64,000 bases of DNA from positions 558,001 through 622,000 of the forward strand of contig JACRPO010000012.1 in NCBI GenBank assembly GCA_016223165.1. The letters run 5' to 3'. Of this stretch, positions 33,001-39,606 are shown piece after piece. The first letter of the stretch is position 1; every line of letters begins with the position of its first letter. The stretch is from Burkholderiales bacterium. GTDB taxonomy: Bacteria > Pseudomonadota > Gammaproteobacteria > Burkholderiales > Burkholderiaceae_C. The position numbers and the translations under genes were made by a program. The notes below the pieces were generated by a model. It was not told where the DNA came from and did not search any database. It saw only the letters and a list, made by a program, of their open reading frames with translations.

Positions 33001-33752
33001 GTTACTGGCGCGACCAGGGCCGCTATGCCGAGGCGATGGCGCTGATGGCGGAGAACCATCGCCGCACCGAACAGGGCGGCGAGGTGAACCTGCACGCCAT
33101 CTGCGGCCACGAACTGGCGCTGAGCTACGTGGCCCTCGGCCAGCCCGAACGCGCGCGCGCCTATCTCGACAAGCCACGCCAGGTGCCGAAGAAGCAGGCG
33201 CATCTCGAGTCGCTGGTGCTGGAGGCGGAGCTCGAGCGCCTGGCCGGCCGCGCCGGCACGCCGGCGCTGCAGGCGGCGCTGGCGCTGGTGCCGCGCTGCC
33301 CGCGGCCCGAGCGCCACCGCTGGCGCATCGAGCTCGAGCTGGCGCGCGAGATGGACCCCGCGGCGGCCGTCGCGCTGCTCGAACGCAGCCTGCACGCGGC
33401 CGAGGCGCTGGAGATCTGGTCGGCCGCCGGCCCGTTGCGCGTGGTGTGCATCCAGGCCCGCCTGCGCGCCGGCGATACCGCGGCCGCGGCGCGCGAGGCG
33501 CATGTCCTGCGCGAGCGCTTGCGCACGCTGGCGCCGATGACGCTTTACCCGCTCGAATATGCGCTGACGCTGTGGCGCGCCTTCGACGCCGCCGGCGAGG
33601 CCGAGGCCGCCGGTGAAGTGGCCGCGCAGGCGCTCGCCTGGATGGACCGCGTCGCGCGCGAGCATGTGCCGGCCGAGTTCCGCCAGTCCTTCCTGGAACG
33701 CAACCCGGTCAACCGGCAACTGCGCGCGCTGGCGCAACGCCAGCCGGCCTGA
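30048..33752 (+). CDS. Large BTAD/AAA ATPase transcriptional regulator with TPR-like repeats
   Basis: A 1234-residue regulator of the SARP/MalT-like STAND type. After a Pro-rich N-terminus come a winged-helix and BTAD segment (about residues 25-240: LLAKLALDGPTARAELAALLW, then LRQRLSRLRRRI and EPALLALMRLHHRCGDRAAAL), an Ala/Gln linker with a 9-bp repeat, an NTPase domain with Walker A GEPGVGKS (residues 347-354) and Walker B LTVLVDDLQF (about 475), and a helical TPR-like half. No C-terminal LuxR HTH is seen. Codons 8-15 are eight prolines, expected to stall ribosomes without EF-P. The start at 30048 is chosen over 29979, which lacks an RBS and homology-like sequence. Confidence 0.85.
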   Translation: MPMAPPAPPPPPPPPLAAPRAPLRLALRGTPTCTGADGRQHVLERKDAALLAKLALDGPTARAELAALLWPAATPAQARSHLRQRLSRLRRRIGAGLVDGADPVGLEAGCRHDLEPTAPEAAAAATSPPGLLSAYDYDDCATLRAWIARRAEAMAARQRQVAADLAATAEERGDAGTARWLREAALAADPLDEPALLALMRLHHRCGDRAAALAAYRRHAAALHEMIGAQPGAATRRLLAEIAGTEAEPGEGPGDDGIGGARARTAGQAGQVRTAKQAKQAKQAIEAREATVPQRTDASLDTTAGALGTDAVVSLALMRPPQLVGRAVDLAALQEVLRGERVAVLMGEPGVGKSRVLAALAAMEQADPSTFTAFNDSTQRAPGFPLEAAPRAHGDRQSLQVQCRPGDDAVPYALVLRLARAVSPALAGADQWPPELARLAAVADGRESAAAPVHPLRLRDTLWRLLDAAASSRRLTVLVDDLQFADLASLELLPLLLDEGRQRNTGTPPRWVLALRTAEVPATVQGWLQRAVPHDAGVVHLPPLDAAQVRQLLASLAACLPPGAAMDGSDAALADSSRRLHRHTGGNPLFLLQTLLEMQRHGGLESAAVLQQAGARLPASGKVRDLLARRLAQLGAPAAELLHVAALAGQDFGVELAAFVLERHTVDLADAWHELESASVMDGARFAHDLIAEAARHAVPAAQAPHWHARIAEHLVGHGGAPARIAGHWRAAGRFAEAGDTFATAAAAIRKLLRQYEEAELLEAAADCHARAGRPEAVAEDLFNLFLAQWSRKQRQGMRDAEQRLQALRETPRGALLADIARGTLGFDERADEASLALLIGAQEAAPRLAGENMLLWLLGWEASCWSLLNEPERALRAAERGAAIGEVRTFDYFATGGLLMIAGTHEVCAQVRKARDLLRKVVQVSRAAGDYAYENDSTCHLSLSEYHLGHVDVASELLQAGRRGLAELNGGRAEPHTTDFYQSRYWRDQGRYAEAMALMAENHRRTEQGGEVNLHAICGHELALSYVALGQPERARAYLDKPRQVPKKQAHLESLVLEAELERLAGRAGTPALQAALALVPRCPRPERHRWRIELELAREMDPAAAVALLERSLHAAEALEIWSAAGPLRVVCIQARLRAGDTAAAAREAHVLRERLRTLAPMTLYPLEYALTLWRAFDAAGEAEAAGEVAAQALAWMDRVAREHVPAEFRQSFLERNPVNRQLRALAQRQPA
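30842..30899 (+). repeat. 9-bp in-frame repeats in the BTAD regulator linker
   Basis: GGCCGGTCA occurs twice (30842-30859) and AAGCAGGCC three times (30873-30899), encoding a Gln/Ala/Lys-rich linker between the BTAD and ATPase regions. Confidence 0.85.
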
Positions 33753-33929
33753 AGAGCCGCCGACCCCCTGACATGCGGGGTGCAGCGAGCCCTGCAGGCG
33801 CGCGCAAAGGTCCTGCGCCGTAACGGCCCGGTCACGCCCGCTCTCGAAGAATCGCTGCACACACGGCCGGTATGCCGAGCCCGGCCCGCACAGGCGAATG
33901 TGTGCAGGCGATTGAAGCGGAGAGTGCAG

Positions 33930-36149
33930 ATGGACGCGATGGCACGAGTGGGCGGGACGAAGCAAACGGGAACCCGCCGGGCGGCCTGCACATTGGCACT
34001 CTTGTTCGCATGGGCCCTGGGGGCCTGTGGCGGCAGCGGAGGTGGGGGGGAAAGCGGCGACGGCAGCGCCGGTGGCGGGGGCGGCGGCAGCGCCGTCGCC
34101 CCCACCATCACGGCGCAGCCGCAGAGCGCGGCGGTCATCGCCGGCGCGGCGGCCAGCTTCTCGGTCGCTGCGGGCGGCACGGCGCCGCTCGCCTACCAGT
34201 GGCGGCGCAACGGCGCCGATATCGGCGGCGCGACCGCCACCACCTTCACGCTCGCAACCACCGCGCTCGGCGACGACGGTGCGCAGTTCAATGTCGTCGT
34301 CAGCAATGCCGCCGGCAGCGTGACCAGCGCCGCGGCGACGCTCGGCGTCACCGCACCGGCGAGCGCGCCCGCGATCACGACGCAGCCGCAGAACGTGACC
34401 GTGACGGCGGGACAGGCCGCCACCTTCAGCGTGGCCGCGATCGGCACGGCGCCGCTGGCCTACCAATGGCTGCGCAACGGCATCGACATCGCCGGGGCCA
34501 CGGCGGCCAGCTACACGATCGGCGCCGCCGCCATCGGCGACAGCGGCGCCACGTTCTCGGTGCGCGTGTCCAACAGCGTCAACTCGGTGACGAGCGCCGC
34601 GGCCACGCTCACCGTGAGCCCGGCCGCGGCCGCACCGTACCCGTACTACATCGCCGTCTGGTCGAGCAACGACCTCACGGCCGGCAGCGGCAGCTACACG
34701 CTGAGCGTCGTCGACCCCGCCTCGCCTGGGACCATGACGGCGGTGGACACGGTGCCGGCGGCCGCCGAGAACGTGCGCAACATCCTGCGCATCCGCGGTG
34801 GCGCCTACGACGCGGCGAGCGGCGAACTCAGCGATCCCGGCGTGCGCCATATCGTCTACGTCAAGGGCGGCAGCCTGTACCGGCTGAGCCTCGACAAGGG
34901 CGCGAGCATTCCGGCACCGGCGCGCCTGTCGAGCGAGACCGGCGCCAACGGCGTGGTGCTCGACGTGGCGGCACGCAGCCAGGCCGGCGACGATGCGCTC
35001 ATCGTCTACGGCACCAGCGCCGGCAGCACGCGCTATGTCGGCTTGCACGCCGCCGCGGACGCCGCGCCGCGCGCAGCGCCCACCTTCCCCGGTGACCTGC
35101 CGACCTTCGCGTTGGCGAGCTGGACCACGCATCCATCCACTGGTGCGATGACCTCACTCATCTGGCGCAATGTCCAGGCGAGCGGCGGCAGCCGCCTCTT
35201 CAGCACCGACCCGCAGTTCGCCAATCCGAGCTCGCTCGCCACCTTCGCCAGCGCCATCGCCGCCGTCGGCGCGCAAAGCGGCGTGATCGGTGGCAGCCGC
35301 ATGCGCGCTGGCATGCTGTTCGTTGCCGACGACAAGCTGCACCGCCTCGATCTCGTCAACGGCACCGGCCTGCGCGAGCTGCGCGCGGGCGTCGGCACGC
35401 TGATGTCGGGCACCGTCTACGACGACACGCATGTCTACCTGCGCACCTCGGTGGGCGGCACCATGCAGATCCTGCGCGCGCCCGACGCCGACACCGGTGC
35501 CGCCGAGCTCATCGCCAGCGGCGCCGCCGCAGGTGGCGCCAACGACATCGTCGAGCAGACGCGCGACTACCTCGTGCTGATCTCGGGTGCGACCGGCGAG
35601 AACGCGGTGAGCGTGCGCAAGACCGACGGCCTCGTGACGCCGCTGCCGCCCGCGCCGCCGAACGGCATCTTCACCACCAGCTGGAGCGTGCTGACGCCGG
35701 CGTTCCACGAGATCACGGCCGGCAACCGGGTCTTCTACAGCATCGGCCTGCGCCTGGGCAGCGTGCTCGCCGACGGCACCGACCGCAAGGAATATGCGGG
35801 CAGCTTCATCCTCACGGGCGCGCTGCCCCAGCGCGTGCGGCCGCACATGCTGCAGGCGGGCGACCTGCACACGCCGGCGGCGCGCGGCCTCATGCAGAGC
35901 GGCAATGCGCTGCGCTGGATCGATTTCGCCACCGGCGATCTCGGCGTCAGCGTGGGCACCGCGCCGGGCACGGGCACCTTCGGCAATTCCGCGAGCCCCT
36001 TCAAGGACTGGTCGATCGGCGCCGCCGGCTACATCGGGTGGCAGAAGACGGTGCAGGTGAGCCCGGGCGTGCTTGTCGGGCGCCTGGATGCCCTCTACCT
36101 CGCCGAAGAGGCCGACAGCCTGCGGCGATTGACGAACTTCATTCCCTGA
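33930..36149 (+). CDS. Lipoprotein with two Ig-like domains, function unknown
   Basis: A 739-residue secreted protein. Residues 1-31 form a lipoprotein signal with lipobox LGAC, followed by a Gly/Ser-rich linker. Two Ig-like domains follow in tandem (about residues 50-140 and 145-230), each with ITxQPQ, then YQWxRNGxDI and a Val-Ser strand. The remaining 500 residues have repeated short strand patterns (RHIVYVKGGSLYRLSLDKG, FVADDKLHRLDL, DDTHVYLRTSVGG) that suggest a beta-propeller. It is probably an outer-membrane-anchored surface protein. The ATG at 33930 has GGAGAG upstream. It lies 177 bases after the BTAD regulator, a possible target of it. Confidence 0.8.
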   Translation: MDAMARVGGTKQTGTRRAACTLALLFAWALGACGGSGGGGESGDGSAGGGGGGSAVAPTITAQPQSAAVIAGAAASFSVAAGGTAPLAYQWRRNGADIGGATATTFTLATTALGDDGAQFNVVVSNAAGSVTSAAATLGVTAPASAPAITTQPQNVTVTAGQAATFSVAAIGTAPLAYQWLRNGIDIAGATAASYTIGAAAIGDSGATFSVRVSNSVNSVTSAAATLTVSPAAAAPYPYYIAVWSSNDLTAGSGSYTLSVVDPASPGTMTAVDTVPAAAENVRNILRIRGGAYDAASGELSDPGVRHIVYVKGGSLYRLSLDKGASIPAPARLSSETGANGVVLDVAARSQAGDDALIVYGTSAGSTRYVGLHAAADAAPRAAPTFPGDLPTFALASWTTHPSTGAMTSLIWRNVQASGGSRLFSTDPQFANPSSLATFASAIAAVGAQSGVIGGSRMRAGMLFVADDKLHRLDLVNGTGLRELRAGVGTLMSGTVYDDTHVYLRTSVGGTMQILRAPDADTGAAELIASGAAAGGANDIVEQTRDYLVLISGATGENAVSVRKTDGLVTPLPPAPPNGIFTTSWSVLTPAFHEITAGNRVFYSIGLRLGSVLADGTDRKEYAGSFILTGALPQRVRPHMLQAGDLHTPAARGLMQSGNALRWIDFATGDLGVSVGTAPGTGTFGNSASPFKDWSIGAAGYIGWQKTVQVSPGVLVGRLDALYLAEEADSLRRLTNFIP

Positions 36150-36166
36150 GACGAAGGAGGACCGAC

Positions 36167-36715
36167 ATGGCCTATACGAAGAATGAACAAGGGCAATCCA
36201 CGACTTTCGTGACGCAACCCGAAGCGGTTCCGGTTCCCTGGGGATTGGCTGCGCTCGGGGTGCTGCCAGTCGTCATCTTCCTGTTCATCAGCATCCCTGC
36301 AGCCTTTGTGTTTGCAGCGATCTTCGCTGCGCTGGTCTGGGCTCGAATGAAAGTCGGCCCGGCCGCCCGCAAGCATCGATTGCCGTCGACCTTCAGCGTT
36401 TCTTCCGACGGGGTGAGCATCGAAGGCCGATCGATTCGACAGAAAGACATTCATCGGGCGATCATCAGGAATCACGTGCTTTCAGGAGACAACCCATCCG
36501 ACGTCATCACGCTCCATCACGGCCTCGGCGCGATGCATGCAGCCGCCAGCGGAGCAGCAAAGGCGAAGTTCAAGGGGCAGCTTGCCGACATCTCGTATCG
36601 AGTTGACGTGGAGGCAGGCGGCGTTCCCTACACCCTCGCCGGCGGCCTGAACGAGTCAACCGCATTTGCGATCCTGTCCGATGTCTCCGGCATTCTCGGA
36701 CTGCAGCACGCTTGA
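36167..36715 (+). CDS. Small membrane protein with unusual composition, unknown function
   Basis: A 182-residue protein I do not recognise. The ATG at 36167 is preceded by AAGGAGG at seven bases. Residues about 27-60 form two close hydrophobic segments (LAALGVLPVVIFLFISIPA and FVFAAIFAALVWA), and the C-terminal 110 residues are soluble with FSVSSDGVSIEGRSIRQKDI, a pattern like a bacterial PH-type or photosystem-assembly-like domain. Base and codon use are clearly less GC-rich than in neighbours (many A/T third positions), which suggests recent acquisition. It is 17 bases downstream of the lipoprotein gene. Confidence 0.7.
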   Translation: MAYTKNEQGQSTTFVTQPEAVPVPWGLAALGVLPVVIFLFISIPAAFVFAAIFAALVWARMKVGPAARKHRLPSTFSVSSDGVSIEGRSIRQKDIHRAIIRNHVLSGDNPSDVITLHHGLGAMHAAASGAAKAKFKGQLADISYRVDVEAGGVPYTLAGGLNESTAFAILSDVSGILGLQHA

Positions 36716-36811
36716 CCCCAGCAGAGGCCCGCCGCGCGTCGGTTCGCGGCACAGCGCCGGCGCCAAGGCCTCGAACGCCGCGGAAATGCCGAATCGCCGC
36801 GTGCCGGAGCC

Positions 36812-37240
36812 TCAGCTCACGATCGCACGCAGCCAGGCCGGCATCGGCTTGCTCTTCTTCGCCGCATAGTCGCTCCACACCGTCGTCGCGCCGCCTTCGG
36901 CATAGAGCACGCCGGGCTCGTCGCTGCGCTCCATGGTGAGGTAGGTGTCGAAGCTGCTGCGCCCGACCTCGGCCACGTAGAGCTTGGTGATCACGTCGCC
37001 CGGAAACTCGAGCTGGCGGATGAAGTTGCAGAAGGCGTTGACGATGATGACGCCCTCGCCGCTGAGCGAGGTGATGCCGTGCGGCGCCGCGGCGCGGAAG
37101 AACCAGTCCAGGCGCACGATCTCGAAGTAGCGGAAGTAGATGGTGTTGTTGACATGGCCCATCGCGTCCATGTCGCCCCAGCGGATGGGGACGGTCATCT
37201 CGTGCACGAGCTTCTTCTCGGCGGGCAGGTTGAATCGCAT
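36812..37240 (-). CDS. Acyl-CoA thioesterase, YbgC/FadM type
   Basis: A 142-residue hotdog thioesterase of the 4-hydroxybenzoyl-CoA thioesterase type. The motif RWGDMDAMGHVNNTIYFRYFE contains the catalytic Asp and the conserved HVNN of the family. The substrate is not fixed by sequence; family members act on short- to long-chain or aromatic acyl-CoAs. It is downstream of yceH on the minus strand, 31 bases away. Confidence 0.9.
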   Translation of the reverse strand: MRFNLPAEKKLVHEMTVPIRWGDMDAMGHVNNTIYFRYFEIVRLDWFFRAAAPHGITSLSGEGVIIVNAFCNFIRQLEFPGDVITKLYVAEVGRSSFDTYLTMERSDEPGVLYAEGGATTVWSDYAAKKSKPMPAWLRAIVS

Positions 37241-37271
37241 CGGGACAGTGCGGTGGGCCAGCAGCTCGGTC

Positions 37272-37937
37272 TCAGGTCGCCACGCCGAGTTCGCGGGCCA
37301 TGCGATGCACGAGCTCCTTCAGCTGTTCGAGCTCGGTGGCCAGCCGCGTCTGCTCGGCCTTCAGCGCGGCCAGCTCACCGGCGCTCACGTCCAGGCCCGC
37401 CACGGCGCCACCGGCGTGGCGCGGCGCAGCGCCGGCGGGCTGCGGCGGCGGCTCGCCGGTGAGCAGCTGCGCCCAGCGAGCCTCGCGCTCGCTGGGCGCA
37501 CGCGCCAGCTTCACGGCGCGCGGCGGCTCCTTGGAGGCCAGCTCCTCGAGAAAACCCTCGACCGAGGAGATGTCGGCAAAGCGGTGCAGGCGCTCGCAGT
37601 TCAGGCGCAGCTCGGCCGCCGTCTGCGGGCCGCGCAGCATCAGCACCGCCAGCAGTGCCACGGCGGCGCCGGGCAGCTGCAGCACGCGCGCCATGTTGTG
37701 CTCGTACTTGACGACGCGGCTGCCGCTGCCCTCGAAGGCGAGCGAGAGCGACTTCAGCCCGTCCAGCGCCACCAGCACCTCGGCCTCGCTGGCTTCGATC
37801 ACCGGGTCGCGCGCCGTCTTCTGGTTGCAGCCGTTGACGAGCGCGTTCAGGCTCAGCGGATACGTGTCGGGCACCGTCGCCTGCTTCTCCACCAGCACGC
37901 CGAGCACGCGCGCCTCCAGCGGGGTCAGGTGGCGCAT
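37272..37937 (-). CDS. yceH: UPF0502 / YceH-family protein
   Basis: A 221-residue DUF480 protein with two winged-helix domains. The N-terminal MRHLTPLEARVLGVLVEKQ, the PLSLNALVNGCNQKTARDPV stretch and LMLRGPQTAAELRLNCERL are nearly diagnostic for YceH. The C-terminal 35 residues are a likely coiled coil (LAALKAEQTRLATELEQL). The biochemical role of this family is not established to my knowledge. It sits between an SDR gene and a thioesterase on the same strand. Confidence 0.93.
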   Translation of the reverse strand: MRHLTPLEARVLGVLVEKQATVPDTYPLSLNALVNGCNQKTARDPVIEASEAEVLVALDGLKSLSLAFEGSGSRVVKYEHNMARVLQLPGAAVALLAVLMLRGPQTAAELRLNCERLHRFADISSVEGFLEELASKEPPRAVKLARAPSEREARWAQLLTGEPPPQPAGAAPRHAGGAVAGLDVSAGELAALKAEQTRLATELEQLKELVHRMARELGVAT

Positions 37938-37974
37938 GCGCTCGCCTCCCGTGGCAATCGCGACACCCCTGCCT

Positions 37975-38757
37975 TCAGATCGCCTGGCCGTCGTCGGCCG
38001 AGATGACGGCGCCGTTGATGAAGTGGCTCTGGTTGGCGCACAGCATCAGCAGCGCCACGTCGAGGTCCTCGGGCTTGCCGACGCGCTTGCGCGGCATGCT
38101 CGCCACCAGCTTCTGCCCGGCCTCGGTCTGCCAGACATGGTGGTTGATCTCGGTGTCGATGTAGCCCGGGCACAGCGCGTTGACGTTGATGCCGTGGCGG
38201 CCCCACTCGAGCGCCATCGCCTTCGTCATCTGCACGACGGCGGCCTTGCTGATGCAGTACACGCCGATGCCGGGCGAGACGCGCAGCCCGGCCATCGAGG
38301 CGATGTTGACGATGCGCCCGCCGGTGAAGGTGCCCGGCGCCTCGCCCTTGCTGCGCGCGATCATGCGCTTGGCCACCTCCTGCGCCACGAAGAACGCGCC
38401 GCGCGTGTTGGTGCCCATCACGTGGTCGAACGATTCGGGCGAGACCTCGGTGAGCTTCTGCGTCGAGCCGACGCCCGAGTTGTTGACGAGGATGTCGATG
38501 GCGCCCATCTCCGTCTCGGCATGGGCGACGGCGGCGCGGATGCTCGCCGGGTCGGTGACGTCGAGCCCGACGACATGCGCGTCGCCGCCTTCGGCCTCGA
38601 GCTCGGCGCGCAGCGTCTTCAGCCGTTCGATGCGGCGCGCGGCGAGCACCACGCCGGCGCCGGCGCGGCTCAGCACGCGCGCGAACTGCGCGCCCAGGCC
38701 GCTGGAGGCGCCGGTGATGAAGGCCACGCGGCCGGAGAGGTCGATGTCGTAGCCCAT
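37975..38757 (-). CDS. SDR-family oxidoreductase
   Basis: A 260-residue classical short-chain dehydrogenase/reductase. The cofactor motif TGASSGLG, the NNSGVG structural motif, and the catalytic Ser (VNIASMAG) and Tyr-Lys (VYCISKAA) are all intact, in contrast with the SDR at 25716. The start is the ATG at 38757 with GGGAGG upstream; a longer frame to 38808 is not needed. Family resemblance is to acyl- or hydroxy-acid reductases acting with NAD(P)H; the substrate is unknown. It heads the run SDR - yceH - thioesterase. Confidence 0.93.
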   Translation of the reverse strand: MGYDIDLSGRVAFITGASSGLGAQFARVLSRAGAGVVLAARRIERLKTLRAELEAEGGDAHVVGLDVTDPASIRAAVAHAETEMGAIDILVNNSGVGSTQKLTEVSPESFDHVMGTNTRGAFFVAQEVAKRMIARSKGEAPGTFTGGRIVNIASMAGLRVSPGIGVYCISKAAVVQMTKAMALEWGRHGINVNALCPGYIDTEINHHVWQTEAGQKLVASMPRKRVGKPEDLDVALLMLCANQSHFINGAVISADDGQAI

Positions 38758-38845
38758 GGGCGGGCCCTCCCTTGCGTTGCATCGGTGGATGCGTTCGACG
38801 TTCGGCACGGCACGCGCCCGCGCCGCCGGCCGACCACTGCAAACG

Positions 38846-38854
38846 ACGATAGCA
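38846..38854 (-). promoter_or_regulatory. Candidate extended -10 promoter of the SDR operon
   Basis: TGC followed by TATCGT on the minus strand is an extended -10 form about 90 bases upstream of the SDR start. The -35 position is not convincing. Confidence 0.35.
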
Positions 38855-38912
38855 CGCAGCCATCGGCGCTCGGCCTTCGCGGCCCGTGCGTTGCGGCATC
38901 ATCGATGCGTCC

Positions 38913-39575
38913 ATGCTGCAGATCCATGACCTGGCCAAGCGCTACGGCGAGAACACCGTCTTCAGCCAGGTGTCGCTGGCGCTGCGTGCCGGCGAGTTCG
39001 TGGCCCTGGTCGGCGAGAGCGGGGTCGGCAAGTCGACACTGCTCAACTGCATCGCCGGCCTCGACCGCGCCGACGCCGGGCGCATCATGCTCGCCGGCAC
39101 CGACCTCGCGACGCTCGACGACGACGGTTGCGCACTTCTCAGGCGCGAGCGCGTCGGCTTCGTCTTCCAGGCCTTCCACGTGCTGCCGCACCTGCCGGTG
39201 GCCGAGAACGTCGCCCTGCCGCTCTGGCTGGCCGGGCACGGCCGCGGCGCCGGCATCGAGCGCGCCGAGGCCGCACTCGCGGCGGTGGGGCTGCACGGCT
39301 TCGGCGCGCGCTGGCCGGCCGAGCTCTCGGGCGGGCAGTTGCAGCGTGTCGCCATCGCACGCGCCGTCGTGCACGGGCCGCAGCTCATCCTCGCCGACGA
39401 ACCCACGGGCAACCTCGACCCCGGCACCGCCGGTGTCGTGCTCGAGGTGCTGCGCCGCCAGGTGCGCGAGGCCGGCGCGACCTGCCTGCTCGTCACGCAC
39501 TCGGCGGCAGCGGCGGCGCTGGCCGACCGCACGCTGCGCCTGACACCGGCGGGCATCGTTGCGGGCGGGGCATGA
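38913..39575 (+). CDS. ABC transporter ATPase, AttE/LolD-like
   Basis: A 220-residue MacB/LolD-type ATPase. Walker A GESGVGKST, the signature LSGGQLQRVAIARA, Walker B LILADEPTGNLD and the switch His in LLVTHS are all present. The start is taken as the ATG at 38913, ten bases after a CATCAT box and without an RBS. The next genes encode an FtsX-type permease and an AttH-like secreted protein, matching the AttEFGH-type arrangement. Such systems do not import solutes but act on envelope lipids, lipoproteins or secreted small molecules. Confidence 0.9.
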   Translation: MLQIHDLAKRYGENTVFSQVSLALRAGEFVALVGESGVGKSTLLNCIAGLDRADAGRIMLAGTDLATLDDDGCALLRRERVGFVFQAFHVLPHLPVAENVALPLWLAGHGRGAGIERAEAALAAVGLHGFGARWPAELSGGQLQRVAIARAVVHGPQLILADEPTGNLDPGTAGVVLEVLRRQVREAGATCLLVTHSAAAAALADRTLRLTPAGIVAGGA

Positions 39576-39606
39576 GGCGCGCAGCGAGACGCGCAGCGAG
39601 ACGCAC

